This document shows, in pieces, positions 33,761 through 43,551 of a DNA stretch of 64,000 nucleotides (positions within the stretch are counted from its first letter, which is position 1; every line of letters starts with the position of its first letter). The stretch lies in the NCBI GenBank assembly GCA_902388495.1, contig CABMPP010000005.1:62001-126000 (forward strand), in the 5' to 3' direction. The notes below the pieces were generated by a model. It was not told the origin of the DNA and did not search any database. It was given only the letters and a program-made list of their open reading frames with translations. This DNA is from an uncultured Bacteroides sp. (lineage in GTDB: Bacteria; Bacteroidota; Bacteroidia; Bacteroidales; Bacteroidaceae). Both the position numbers and the translations under genes were made by a program.

Positions 33761-36700
33761 TTAGAAATTCAAACTCAAACTAAGCGTGACGGACTTGGGT
33801 ACCGGAGTTGCAAAGGGATTGTACATCGACTCCGGATCCATATAGTTGTTGTAGCCCGAACCGAATACAAACAGATTGCGTCCCTCGACGGCTACCGTTG
33901 CCGAGTTCATGCCCAAGCGCTTCGTCAAGAGTTCTGGAACGCGGTAACCCAGGCGCAGGTTCTGCAAACGTACGTAGTTGAGCTTCTTCACCCAGATATC
34001 CAAATCTCTCCAGATGGTTTTAGAGTCGTACCAGGAGTATTCTTCCGGGTTGGCGGTGCTCGTCACCAGTGCAGGCAGTGTGGCGTTCGAATTCTCGGGT
34101 GTCCAGCGGTTCAGGATATCGCGGTTATAGTTCTTGCCATAGTCCGGCTGGATGATGTCGTATGTGGGCTGGGTACGCACATATCCTCCGAAGGTGAGGG
34201 AGAAGTTGGCACTCAATTCCCAGTTCTTATAGCTGAACGTATTGATGAAGCCACCCGTGTAGGGAGCATCCTGGCTGCCGATGTAAGAATAGAAAGAGCG
34301 CTCTTCGGCAGGCGTCACGTTGGACGAGGCAATGCCTATCCCCCATTCGTCTACCAGGCGGTAAAGCTCCTTCAGGCTTACCTTCTCGCCCTGCGGATTG
34401 TAGAACATCATGTTGCCCTTGTCGTCCAGTCCGGCCGTCTTCAAGGCAAAGATGGCACCTACGGGATATCCTTCACGTCCGGGAGTGGTCTGCTGCTCGG
34501 GGATGTTTTCGTGCAGCACCTTGTTGCCGTTGTAGGCAAAGTTGAAGACGGTGTACCAGGAGAAGTTCTTCGTCGTGATGTTGCGCGTAGACAAGCTGAC
34601 TTCCACACCCTTGTTCTCCATACTTGCCCAGTTGACGTTCATCGAAGTAAAACCGGTTTCGAGGGGGAGCATGTGCAGGGCAATCAGGTCGGTGCCCTTA
34701 CGGTAGTAGTAGTCTACGCTGAGGTTGATGGCCTGGTTCAGCACTGAGAAGTCGAAGCCGGCGTTCATGGATTGGGTCTTTTCCCAACGGAGCTTCTTGT
34801 TGGGGGCAGAGTTGATGTCGATCATATCTTCCGATGTACCGGGCAGAATACTTTCTACCCGATACTTGCCCAGCAGGAAAGGGGACGTGTTCTTGTCGAT
34901 ATTACCCTGCAAACCGTAAGAAGCACGGAACACGAGATTGTCTATCCAACGGGCCTGCTGCATGAACGGCTCTTGAGACAAACGCCACAAAGCGCTGACG
35001 GAATAGAGCGGAAGATAACGGTACTTCTTGTCTACGCCGAAGAGGTCGGAGCCGTCGAAACGGATACTTCCGCCCAGGGTGTAGCGGTTCAGCAACGAGT
35101 AGGATGCCGTGGAGAAGAAAGAGACGTAAGCATTCTCCTTATAGGTAGTTTCGTGGAGCGGGAATAGCTTGGCATAGGTTTCGTTGGGGAAGATGACCGG
35201 TTTGGTGGTCAGCGTCTTGCGGTCGAAACCATATCCGGCGGAGAACAACGTTTCGTACCAGGTCTTGCGCAGCTCCGTGCCGACCATCACTTCCAGCTCG
35301 TGGATGTCGTTGAAGCTGTCGCGATACTCTCCCATCGTCTTCCAGGTCATCTGGGAGTTGGTGTTCTCGTAAGATTTCTGCATGCCGCCTTCGGGCAGGA
35401 AGTGCTTCTCCACACCGTTTTGGGTGTATTCGCTCAGTTTATAGAGGTCGCGCATCGTGAAGCTTTCCCAGTCGGCAATTTCCTCTTTGGAGGTCTTCTC
35501 CAGCTGATAACCGAATTGGGAAGTCAGCTTCAGCTTGTCGTTGAAGCGCAGCTCGGCGTCGAAGATGGAGGAGAGGGAGTTGATGGTGCTCTCGTTGGAG
35601 GTATTCCGGCGCTCTTCCAGGATGTTGAAGCCGAGGTCGGTATCGGTATTCCGCTGGATGTCGTAGTCGTAGTTATAGTTTCCAAGCTCATCGTAGAGTT
35701 GAAAGTAAGGGTTGGCCTTACGCGAGTAGAACACCGGATTGGACATGCCATACTTATCCGTCAGAGAGTTGGTGTTCTTACGGCGGTTGGCAAACAGGGA
35801 GACGCCCAGCTTCAAAATCCGGTTCAACTTATAGGAAGTCTTTCCTACGACGTTGAAGCGATCCATGCCTACCCCCTTCACGTTGCCATTTTCTTTGGAA
35901 TAGCCGAAGGAGGTGTAGTAGGTCACTTTCTCGGTACCGCCGGAGAGGCTCAGGTTATACTCCTGATTGAAAGCATCGCGGAAAAGGATGTCGCTCCAAT
36001 CGGTATTGATGCTTTTCAGGCGGTTTATGTCAGCCTGCGTTCCGCTGCTCAACGCATCCCAACCTCCCGTCTGGAAAGCGGCAAGCTCCTTGCTCCGCGA
36101 GAGTATGCCGTAGACGCCTCCTTTATGATTATCGGGCGAATAGTTGTTGCGAATCAAGTCGAGCTCCAGGCCGACCTTCTCCGCGGAGTTCATCAGATTC
36201 AAGCGGTCGAGGCTGAGCGTGGGGGTATAGGTGAACTTGGAGGAGAAACTGACGACGGGTTTGCCTACTTTACCTTTCTTCGTCGTGATGACGATGACGC
36301 CATTGGCAGCTCGTGCGCCGTAGATGGCAGTGGCGGCGGCGTCTTTCAGAACGGTGATGTTCTCGATATCGGCAGGGTTCAAGCCGGCGATGGAAGATTG
36401 CTTCATATTGGCTACGTCGTTCAACTCGTCCAGTTGGGGAATGTCGGTTCCGTCCAAGGGGATGCCATCCAGCACCCACAGAGGGTCCTGGGTACCATTC
36501 AGCGAAGCGGTACCACGGATGCGGATCTTTGCCGGAGCACCCGGCGAACCGGATGCGGTGCTTACGGAAAGTCCGGCCACCTGACCGGCAAGTGCCTGGT
36601 CGATGCTCTTCACGGCGCCGACCGTCTCGTCGGAAATATCCAGCTTTGAGACGGCTGCCGTCAGTTTGCGGCGTTCCACAGTCTGATAGCCGGTGACGAC

Positions 36701-37051
36701 GACGGCATCCAGCATCTGGGCCGAGGCGTGGAGTGTGATTTCGTACTGCTCCTTGCCCGGAACAAGCGATATCTCCTGAACGTCGTAGCCTACATAGCTG
36801 CAAAAGAAACGGGTTACTCCCGAAGGGATGTCGATAGAGAACCGACCGTCTATATCGGTGATGACACCGATTGTCGGCTGAGTGCTTCCGGCCTTTTTCA
36901 GGTCGTCCGTCGTCACGTAGACGGAGGCACCGATAAGCGGAAGGTTATCTTCTGAAGAAATAACTACGCCTCGCACCGTCCTGTCCGCAGCGAAGGCCGA
37001 AGACAAAGCACCCAGCAGGCATAGCAAAACGATGAATAAACGTTTTTCCAT
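33761..37051 (-). CDS. SusC/RagA-family TonB-dependent transporter
   Basis: The protein has 1096 aa from ATG 37051 (MEKRLFIVLLCLLGALSSAFA signal); an ATG at 37075 is less likely. The order is a carboxypeptidase-regulatory-like domain (VRGVVISSEDNLPLIGASV), TonB box region (LDAVVVTGYQT), plug domain (ALAGQVAGLSVST; VLDGIPLDGTD; ITVLKDAAATAIYGARAANGV) and a 22-strand barrel ending in an aromatic F. It imports a ligand across the outer membrane with energy from TonB. The leader upstream contains an unusual 41-42-bp repeat array. Confidence 0.94.
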   Translation of the reverse strand: MEKRLFIVLLCLLGALSSAFAADRTVRGVVISSEDNLPLIGASVYVTTDDLKKAGSTQPTIGVITDIDGRFSIDIPSGVTRFFCSYVGYDVQEISLVPGKEQYEITLHASAQMLDAVVVTGYQTVERRKLTAAVSKLDISDETVGAVKSIDQALAGQVAGLSVSTASGSPGAPAKIRIRGTASLNGTQDPLWVLDGIPLDGTDIPQLDELNDVANMKQSSIAGLNPADIENITVLKDAAATAIYGARAANGVIVITTKKGKVGKPVVSFSSKFTYTPTLSLDRLNLMNSAEKVGLELDLIRNNYSPDNHKGGVYGILSRSKELAAFQTGGWDALSSGTQADINRLKSINTDWSDILFRDAFNQEYNLSLSGGTEKVTYYTSFGYSKENGNVKGVGMDRFNVVGKTSYKLNRILKLGVSLFANRRKNTNSLTDKYGMSNPVFYSRKANPYFQLYDELGNYNYDYDIQRNTDTDLGFNILEERRNTSNESTINSLSSIFDAELRFNDKLKLTSQFGYQLEKTSKEEIADWESFTMRDLYKLSEYTQNGVEKHFLPEGGMQKSYENTNSQMTWKTMGEYRDSFNDIHELEVMVGTELRKTWYETLFSAGYGFDRKTLTTKPVIFPNETYAKLFPLHETTYKENAYVSFFSTASYSLLNRYTLGGSIRFDGSDLFGVDKKYRYLPLYSVSALWRLSQEPFMQQARWIDNLVFRASYGLQGNIDKNTSPFLLGKYRVESILPGTSEDMIDINSAPNKKLRWEKTQSMNAGFDFSVLNQAINLSVDYYYRKGTDLIALHMLPLETGFTSMNVNWASMENKGVEVSLSTRNITTKNFSWYTVFNFAYNGNKVLHENIPEQQTTPGREGYPVGAIFALKTAGLDDKGNMMFYNPQGEKVSLKELYRLVDEWGIGIASSNVTPAEERSFYSYIGSQDAPYTGGFINTFSYKNWELSANFSLTFGGYVRTQPTYDIIQPDYGKNYNRDILNRWTPENSNATLPALVTSTANPEEYSWYDSKTIWRDLDIWVKKLNYVRLQNLRLGYRVPELLTKRLGMNSATVAVEGRNLFVFGSGYNNYMDPESMYNPFATPVPKSVTLSLSLNF

Positions 37052-37405
37052 GTGTGTACAATTAAAATGATTCATACTCTATTGAAATAATATCCTATCA
37101 ATGGGAATTTAGGGGCGCGGAATGTGAAATGATGCTCGGACACCTCACCTGGAGCTCTCGCGAACCCTGCCGAGTGCTCGGACACCTCCACGGGAGTTCT
37201 CGTGGCACCTGCAGAGGCTCGGAAACCTCCGCGGGAGCTCTCGTGGCACCTGCAGAGTACCCGGAAACCTCCACGGGAGCTCTCGTGGCACCTACAGAGG
37301 CTCGAAAACCTCCGCGAGAGCTCCAGTACTAACGTATGTGAAATATCCAACCTCCACGAGCGCTTAATTGCTAACGAATGCAAACAATTCGACCCCTGGA
37401 AAATA
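37052..37405. other. Leader region of the susC-like gene
   Basis: No credible gene lies here. The region is dominated by the repeat array at 37134-37330. A consensus promoter for the susC-like gene is not obvious, so susCD may be read from the metalloprotease promoter through the array. Confidence 0.5.
37134..37330. repeat. 41-42-bp tandem repeat with internal palindrome, about 4.7 copies
   Basis: Units start at 37134, 37176, 37217, 37259 and 37300. The consensus is GCTCGGAAACCTCC-(A/G)CGGGAGCTCTCGTGGC-ACCTGCAGAG. The centre CCACGGGAGCTCTCGTGG is a near-perfect palindrome, so every unit can form a hairpin. The units are GC-rich and lack spacers. They lie between the metalloprotease stop and the susC-like start. 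Confidence 0.88.
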
Positions 37406-40054
37406 TCATTTGATGCCCAATGCTGTGTTTATACGCAAAATCAAATCCCGATAATGATACCTCGTAGCCACGTCCGTCGTGCCCAGACGGCTTTGCAGCA
37501 AATCTTTGATGCGAAGCAGTTCACCGCGCTTCACCGAGATGGCATCCGACACGCGGTTTATCTGCGAACCGTAGAAATTCAGTTCACGCGGAGCTCCCAT
37601 GCGCTCGGCATCCAATGCTTTGCAGGCATGCTCGTCGTGGCTGCAGAACGACATCCGGTGGTCCAGCAGGAAGTGATTCTCCATCAGCTTCTTGTTAATC
37701 TTCACGCCTTCGCTCTCGGCAGCAGCGGTAATCAGCGCATCCACGAAGTTCTTCTGCAAGGCACGTGTCATCACATCGGGCAGGGCGCCACGCTCTGTGG
37801 TAGCAAAGATGCTGCGATGCAAGCCGTCCATCAAGTCCACCACGGTGAAAGCCCGTTTGCCGTTCACCGATTCGTTCTCGAGCATACGCATCAAGCGGTT
37901 ATTGGAGAGCAAATCCCAAAGGATGTACGACTGCGCATTCTTCAGCACCTGCGTCGGCGCATTCTCTACCACCCCAAGCGGAGTGTTGCGCAACAAGTAC
38001 GTGTACTCTCCCACTTCGGTGTCGAACAGCCACTTCGGATACGTCAGCACCTGCTCCAGCAAGAACTTCAAGGCAGCCTGCTGCTTCTCTTTCTCGACGA
38101 AAGTATAGGTTTTCTGCCCGTCGCCCACGGTGGTATTCTCTATATAGATACCGCCGATATTGGCCAGGACGTGATAAAGGTAATTGTTCCACTGATTGAT
38201 TACGGCGTAATACAGGCGGGAGGCTTCTTCGTACGTCTGCCCCTTCTCGCCGGTCGTGGTCCATTGGATAATTTGGGGTACGATGCGCTTCAGGTTCTCA
38301 ATGCCCAGCAGGGAAGAGCGAACGGCGTCATCGCCCAAGTCTTCGTTCTGTGCACGGGGGTCTACGGCGTCGCGGACGTCCTGCGCCTCACTGTATTTAT
38401 AAAGACGGTCGGTGTGCCGGCTCAGGAAGTCGGCAAGCAGGTCTTTCTCATCCTCCGGCGTCGCCTTGCCATACCAGCGATAGCCGTATTCTATGGCAAA
38501 CAGATCATAAGGACCGATGTGCGGAGAAAGAACCGTCACCCCATCTCCCGGCTGCGCCACATAGTTGAAGCGGGCATAGTCCATGATGGAAGAAGAAGTG
38601 CTATTCATGCGGTCGGTAAAGGTCTTGGAGCGCAACGAGTCGGTGGGGAAAGCCCACGAAGCAATCATGTTGTGACGCAATCCCAGCGAATGCCCCACCT
38701 CGTGACAGGCCACAAAGCGCATGGCGTCGCCCATCAATTCATCCGGCAACTTGACGCCTCGAGCTTCGGGACGCACCACACCGGTCTGTACCGTAATCCA
38801 TTCCTGAAGCATGCCCAGGACATTGTGCCACCACATGATGTCCGCCTCCAGAATCTCACCCGAACGCGGGTCGAGCACGGAAGGCCCCATGGCATTGGCT
38901 TTGGTAGAAGCGGCATACGTCAGTACGGAATAATTCACGTCGTCCGCATCTACATTCATGCTGTCGGTCAGTTCCTTGGCTATGATAGCATTCTTGAAAC
39001 CGGCGCGCTCGAAGGCTGCCTGCCAGTCCTCAATACCCTGCTTGATGTATTTCCTCCAACGGCGGGGAGTGGAATTTTCGATATAGAACACAATCGGTTT
39101 GGCCGGTTCCACCAATTCGCCGCGAAGGTAACGCTCCCGGTCTTCGGGTTTCGGTTCCAGGCGCCAGCGGGTGATGAACGGTTTCTTGTCCACGCGTTGC
39201 TGCCCGTCACTGTAGCTCAGCAAAGGATTGGTGAAATAGCCCACACGCGGATTATCCAGACGCCCCATCATCGGCTGCTCCGGAAGCAACAGCAGCGAGG
39301 AACTGACTTCTACCGTTACAAATACCGTCGTTGTTCCTTCGGTCACTTTGGTAGTCAACTCGGAAGTTGCCACCACATTGTTCTCAAAAGACTTGATGGA
39401 AAGTATGCGTGATAAGTTCTTGATGGCGGATGTACCCAGGTTGATGTTCGTAAAGACATTATTGATACTTGTCTCCGTACCATCGTAGATATCGTTCACC
39501 TTGACCACCATCGTGGTAGAATCGCGGTTGAACGCCTCTATCTTGAAGCCTGCTATCAGCGGAGAAATATAATTATCTAGCACCGATTGCCGTATGGCAT
39601 CTTCATCCGGTGCCAGCGGCAGGGGGCGGCTTTGGCGTACCAGCAGTTTGCCCGCAGCCTTGTCCAGTTCAAAACGTACCATCTGGTTCTCGTAGTTCGT
39701 ACCGCGGTTTACACCGGCTTCATTCAGTTCGGAAGGAACACGCTGCAACTTGTTTACTACCAGCATATCGCGCCCCAGCAGCCGGGCAGGTACTTCGAAA
39801 TAATAATCATTCTTTTTCTGGTAAACGTTGAACATACCGGTGCGAACGATGGCACCATTCCCCGTCAGTTTCTCATACTCGCTTTTAGACTGAACACTGT
39901 CTTTGGCTTCACTCTTCTTTTTCTTCTTTCGGAGCCATCCTGCGGCCTCCAAAGAGGCTGATTCAGACTGTCCGGCATGCAACAAAACAGCAGGCTCACA
40001 CAGCAAAATCGTAGTGGCTGCCATTATCGGCAAGATTGTTTTAAGTTTCATCAA
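37406..40054 (-). CDS. Zinc-dependent metalloprotease (DUF5117/DUF4953 type)
   Basis: The protein has 882 aa. A signal peptide (IMAATTILLCEPAVLLHAG) is followed by a lysine-rich stretch, a DUF5118/5117-like region (TGMFNVYQKKNDYYFEVPARLLGRDML) and a catalytic domain. The extended zinc site HEVGHSLGLRHN is at about 451-462, a metzincin-like motif; a downstream Met is plausible (SSIMDYARFNY). Such proteins are exported, often to the surface. It is encoded just upstream of the SusCD pair, which suggests that the cleavage products are the ligand. Substrate is unknown. Confidence 0.87.
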   Translation of the reverse strand: MMKLKTILPIMAATTILLCEPAVLLHAGQSESASLEAAGWLRKKKKKSEAKDSVQSKSEYEKLTGNGAIVRTGMFNVYQKKNDYYFEVPARLLGRDMLVVNKLQRVPSELNEAGVNRGTNYENQMVRFELDKAAGKLLVRQSRPLPLAPDEDAIRQSVLDNYISPLIAGFKIEAFNRDSTTMVVKVNDIYDGTETSINNVFTNINLGTSAIKNLSRILSIKSFENNVVATSELTTKVTEGTTTVFVTVEVSSSLLLLPEQPMMGRLDNPRVGYFTNPLLSYSDGQQRVDKKPFITRWRLEPKPEDRERYLRGELVEPAKPIVFYIENSTPRRWRKYIKQGIEDWQAAFERAGFKNAIIAKELTDSMNVDADDVNYSVLTYAASTKANAMGPSVLDPRSGEILEADIMWWHNVLGMLQEWITVQTGVVRPEARGVKLPDELMGDAMRFVACHEVGHSLGLRHNMIASWAFPTDSLRSKTFTDRMNSTSSSIMDYARFNYVAQPGDGVTVLSPHIGPYDLFAIEYGYRWYGKATPEDEKDLLADFLSRHTDRLYKYSEAQDVRDAVDPRAQNEDLGDDAVRSSLLGIENLKRIVPQIIQWTTTGEKGQTYEEASRLYYAVINQWNNYLYHVLANIGGIYIENTTVGDGQKTYTFVEKEKQQAALKFLLEQVLTYPKWLFDTEVGEYTYLLRNTPLGVVENAPTQVLKNAQSYILWDLLSNNRLMRMLENESVNGKRAFTVVDLMDGLHRSIFATTERGALPDVMTRALQKNFVDALITAAAESEGVKINKKLMENHFLLDHRMSFCSHDEHACKALDAERMGAPRELNFYGSQINRVSDAISVKRGELLRIKDLLQSRLGTTDVATRYHYRDLILRINTALGIK

Positions 40055-40241
40055 TGCAAAAAATCTATTTAATACTATAAAAAACTCTCTCTCATTTCAT
40101 TATCATCTACAAAGTTTAAACAGACCTTAATTCTACCTCTATAGAACGTAAATGGGCGGCAAAGATAAGGAAAACATCTTATAAAACTCGCAAAACAAAA
40201 TGTATAAATGTTTTTTCTATGAACAAAAGGTATAATCCTCC

Positions 40242-40280
40242 TAAAAAAAGAGGCACCTCCTGTTTAGCGGAAGTACCTCT
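40242..40280 (-). terminator. Terminator of the M64 protease operon
   Basis: On the minus strand AGAGGTAC ... GTGCCTCT followed by a run of seven T. It begins 14 bases past the protease stop codon. Confidence 0.82.
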
Positions 40281-40294
40281 TCTTTTGATTTATA

Positions 40295-43069
40295 TTAATG
40301 TTTCCAAGTGCCCTGAATCTTCACAGGTGGATGTAATGGTACGAAATCCTTTCTCGGAACCTGAGGCACACGCGTAACACTCCGGTTCTTTGCATCCCAC
40401 TCCACAAAGCTTTCATAGTCATAAGTCCAATTTTCACCATAGGCCAATTTATGAATCCGATAATAAATGGCCTCACGCGACGGAGCGTTGAACCCTCCCG
40501 TATTGGTATTCATAATACTATTGTCTGTAGGCCGATATGCCCCTTTCCAATAAGTACATGCTCCTTCGAACACACCCAGCCCCTGGTTGGCATAGCGTGA
40601 ATCGGATAGGAATTTCGTCCATCTCACCTGAGTAGGATCAGAAGTAAAGTCCACATTCTTTCCCCAGCCAAAATTTTCGTACAAAGATATTGACTCGCTA
40701 ACCGTCGCTGAAGGTATTTCTCCACGATATTCATAAGCATACTCATCATCCAGCTTAGCAAACCCATGACCACCAGCCTCATGCAATAAAAGAGGACTTA
40801 AACTTTCTGACGATGTTCCTATCGGGAAATAAGCTACAGAAACACCGCGTCCATAATCGCTTGTCATGCCAGTATTATAATACATGAAACAAGTACCTGC
40901 GTAACGAGCAGAATTAAGCATTACAATAATCAAAGCATCGTCCAATCCCTTAGCACCTAATCCCGGAACCTTCTGTGCATACTCAAAACACAAATTATCA
41001 TTACCCTCAACGTAAGTTCCCTCTCCAAAACTACACCCAAATTTGGTTTCCGTATCAGGCATATATTCTTCATTCTTTGACACGGCAATCACATAATAGA
41101 CATTAAAATAATCTCTGAACGACCGATATGGCTCTTCACTAAAGAAAGCTTCCATACCTTCTCTCATCACTCGCTCATAGTCACCATCAGCTATTTTCCG
41201 GTCAGAAAAGCCATCACCCATCATAACGATATCAATACCCGCTCCTCCACTAGGCTGAGTGGCAGTCTGCAAAGTCACAACCTTGCCATCCTTACTATAA
41301 TCCGTAGATTCATAATATTGGGGGGTATCCCCTTCACCCAACAATTCTTTCAATTTATCAGGTAGCGTTTCTCTATTGTGCACACTACTATGGAAAACCA
41401 ATTTCCCATCTTTATCGAACATCAGGACGGTAGGGAAAGAATATATCGGAAACTCTGGAATATCCTGCAAAATATTATGCCAGTCCATCTTATTGCTCTG
41501 AATAAGACTTTCTGCCGTCGACGTATTCTCTTTTCCATCAAAGCATATTCCAATCACATCCAGCCCATGATTTTTATAACGGCTATATAGTCCTGCCAGA
41601 GTAGGATGATAGGCCATACTAAACGAACACCCCGTAGCCCAGACATATACCACAGTATATTGGTGAGACGAAGCTACCTCCAAACTATTCACACTTCCAC
41701 CTCCCAATACCGGATAAGTGAAATTCTGCAATGTAAGATTGAAAGTGGAGAATGTGAAGCCATAACCATCCCGCTGACTAACGCATCCCCAACCGCAACG
41801 CTGCCAAATCGGCATAGATGATACTTCCTTAGGAATATCTCCAGACAATTTGTTATACTCGAGAAACAAATATTCCAGCTTTTCCAACTTTACAAAAGAA
41901 GTCGGAATTGTTCCGGACAGCTGGCAATAACTCAGGTCAATCCAATTTAGCTCAGTCAAATTAAAGAATGTTTCCGGAATACTTCCAGTAATGCCTTCAT
42001 TTGAATCTAAAGAAAGTAAAGTCAATTTTGTCAATTCTCCAATACAAGCAGGAATCTCGCCAACCAAGTTATTCGCCCTCAGATAAAGCCCTATCACATT
42101 TCCTTGATAATCTACAGAAACCCCCTCCCATTGACTGAGATCTGCATCCGTACACCAATTCGTTTTCTTCGTCCATTTATCACCGCCCATAGCTTCATAG
42201 AAGGCAACAAGTACATCTCGTTGCGAGTTTCCACCTTCATTCAACAATTCGTCAGTATCTACTACAGTGAAGTTCTTGATCATAGCTCGCGACACTTCCA
42301 CCAACTTATCTGTGTTCTTTACCAGCTCTTTCTCTTGCCCGTCAAAAGTTCCGGATACTGTAATATTCAGCCCCTTTGTAAAATTCTGAGCCGGAATCAC
42401 AAAATAAAAGACTGTAGCCGTTGCAGACAGCTGTATATCACAGTCTACGCTAATACTTTTGCTGGTTTCCGAAGCATTTGCAGAGATAGAGAACTCCGGC
42501 TGAGTTGCAGCCAAGTCAATTTCTCCGGTACCGGCAAGTACTTCATTATTATTTCCTTGCAGGACTATTTTCTTTACAGTACCATTACCCGTTAGATTCA
42601 AACGAATAAGCCCGCAAGTCTGTTTAAAAAAGAAATTCTGGTCGCTGCTTGTTGCCGCCATCGGGCAGATACCTGGTGCAAAGCTCCCTTGGACATAAGG
42701 TTGCTTGGAGGGCAAAGTATAAGTAACTTTTGTCCCGTTTACCGTCGAAGCTGCATTATAAGGGTAAATTGCATAAAAACTAGTCGTACCTTCTACCTTA
42801 TCCCCCTTAAAGATTGCCCCATTATCAGCTTTCGAAGAATAAGTATAGCGGGTGATGGCGGACTGAGCATCACTAAATACTCCCAATTCGTCCGTCACAT
42901 CCCATTCCACAGCAGTAGAATTCAAATGAGTACGCGTAGTCGGTGGAAGAGTGGCCACAAGATTTGTAATAGCCTTCTCCCCAGTTGTTTCATATTGTTC
43001 GGCTGTACAACCAACCAATGTCAATACAATCCAGAGTTGGAAAAATATCTTTAACTTTTTCATAATCAT
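40295..43069 (-). CDS. M64-type metalloprotease with fimbrillin-like, LRR and thioredoxin-like modules
   Basis: The protein has 924 aa. A lipoprotein signal ends at TLVGC. Four modules follow: a fimbrillin/Mfa-like domain (about 25-270; EWDVTDELGVFSDA, TSFYAIYPYNAA), leucine-rich repeats of plant-like type (about 285-420; GEIPACIGELTKLTLLSL), a TlpA/thioredoxin-like domain (about 455-580; VVYVWATGCSFS, SFPTVLMFDKDGK) and a peptidase M64 domain (about 595-924) with zinc site HEAGGHGFAKLDDEY near 763. The thioredoxin site has a single Cys (CSFS), so it is not a normal CxxC redox centre. M64 includes IgA peptidase of Clostridium ramosum; the substrate here is unknown. It lies 14 bases after the BACON lipoprotein gene, in one operon. 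Confidence 0.85.
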   Translation of the reverse strand: MIMKKLKIFFQLWIVLTLVGCTAEQYETTGEKAITNLVATLPPTTRTHLNSTAVEWDVTDELGVFSDAQSAITRYTYSSKADNGAIFKGDKVEGTTSFYAIYPYNAASTVNGTKVTYTLPSKQPYVQGSFAPGICPMAATSSDQNFFFKQTCGLIRLNLTGNGTVKKIVLQGNNNEVLAGTGEIDLAATQPEFSISANASETSKSISVDCDIQLSATATVFYFVIPAQNFTKGLNITVSGTFDGQEKELVKNTDKLVEVSRAMIKNFTVVDTDELLNEGGNSQRDVLVAFYEAMGGDKWTKKTNWCTDADLSQWEGVSVDYQGNVIGLYLRANNLVGEIPACIGELTKLTLLSLDSNEGITGSIPETFFNLTELNWIDLSYCQLSGTIPTSFVKLEKLEYLFLEYNKLSGDIPKEVSSMPIWQRCGWGCVSQRDGYGFTFSTFNLTLQNFTYPVLGGGSVNSLEVASSHQYTVVYVWATGCSFSMAYHPTLAGLYSRYKNHGLDVIGICFDGKENTSTAESLIQSNKMDWHNILQDIPEFPIYSFPTVLMFDKDGKLVFHSSVHNRETLPDKLKELLGEGDTPQYYESTDYSKDGKVVTLQTATQPSGGAGIDIVMMGDGFSDRKIADGDYERVMREGMEAFFSEEPYRSFRDYFNVYYVIAVSKNEEYMPDTETKFGCSFGEGTYVEGNDNLCFEYAQKVPGLGAKGLDDALIIVMLNSARYAGTCFMYYNTGMTSDYGRGVSVAYFPIGTSSESLSPLLLHEAGGHGFAKLDDEYAYEYRGEIPSATVSESISLYENFGWGKNVDFTSDPTQVRWTKFLSDSRYANQGLGVFEGACTYWKGAYRPTDNSIMNTNTGGFNAPSREAIYYRIHKLAYGENWTYDYESFVEWDAKNRSVTRVPQVPRKDFVPLHPPVKIQGTWKH

Positions 43070-43083
43070 CTATCCTAAGTTTA

Positions 43084-43551
43084 TTACCAATCTTGAGCAT
43101 CTTGATTAAAATCCTCTGTATTCCCGGTCGTATCGGGGTCAGGTTTCGGTTCAGCCCCTTGCTGCGTTACTACAATATCCTGCTTAACATTGCCCGAAGT
43201 TATAGTTATGGTAGCAGAACGTTCATCATAAGTCTTATTTTCTTGGGCCGTAATAGTAATACTGTTTTTACCGGCATCGCCACTAAGAGGATATACGCTA
43301 ATCCAACTATCGGCACGCGTATTAACCACAGATATGTTCCAAGGTGCAGTTGTGGTAAATTCAAAAGATACCGGTTCTTTGCTTTCCGCCCCAATCACCG
43401 GCTTCAAATCAGTACCGGGAGGAATTGTAATTTCAGGAACAGCAGGTTCCGGTTCATCCGTTTTGTCATCACCATTATCCGAACAAGCATAAAATAGCAG
43501 TACTAACATTAATGCTATTCGGGAATACTTTTTTAACCAAATACTTCTCAT
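43084..43551 (-). CDS. BACON-domain lipoprotein
   Basis: The protein has 155 aa. The lipobox is LLFYACSDN, followed by an acidic-proline linker and one BACON domain (FEFTTTAPWNISVVN; WISVYPLSGDAGKNSITI; VTQQGAEP). BACON domains are beta modules in Bacteroides surface proteins, thought to bind glycans or act as spacers. It is the first gene of the operon with the M64 protease and may help place that enzyme on the surface. Confidence 0.85.
   Translation of the reverse strand: MRSIWLKKYSRIALMLVLLFYACSDNGDDKTDEPEPAVPEITIPPGTDLKPVIGAESKEPVSFEFTTTAPWNISVVNTRADSWISVYPLSGDAGKNSITITAQENKTYDERSATITITSGNVKQDIVVTQQGAEPKPDPDTTGNTEDFNQDAQDW

Noticed and set aside
33326..36649. Plus-strand frames of about 450-470 codons opposite susC/susD
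   Set aside because: Antisense shadows of well-recognised SusC and SusD proteins.
37134..37330. CRISPR-like array
   Set aside because: The units are contiguous 41-42-bp repeats with no unique spacers, and no cas genes are nearby.
37072..37383. Minus-strand 103-aa frame with repeated CRCHESSRGGFR
   Set aside because: It only translates the hairpin repeat array, has no signal or RBS and extends into the susC start region.
37202..39412. Long plus-strand frame (736 codons) opposite the metalloprotease
   Set aside because: It is an antisense shadow of a clearly coding gene with HEVGHSLGLRHN; its translation shows no domain.
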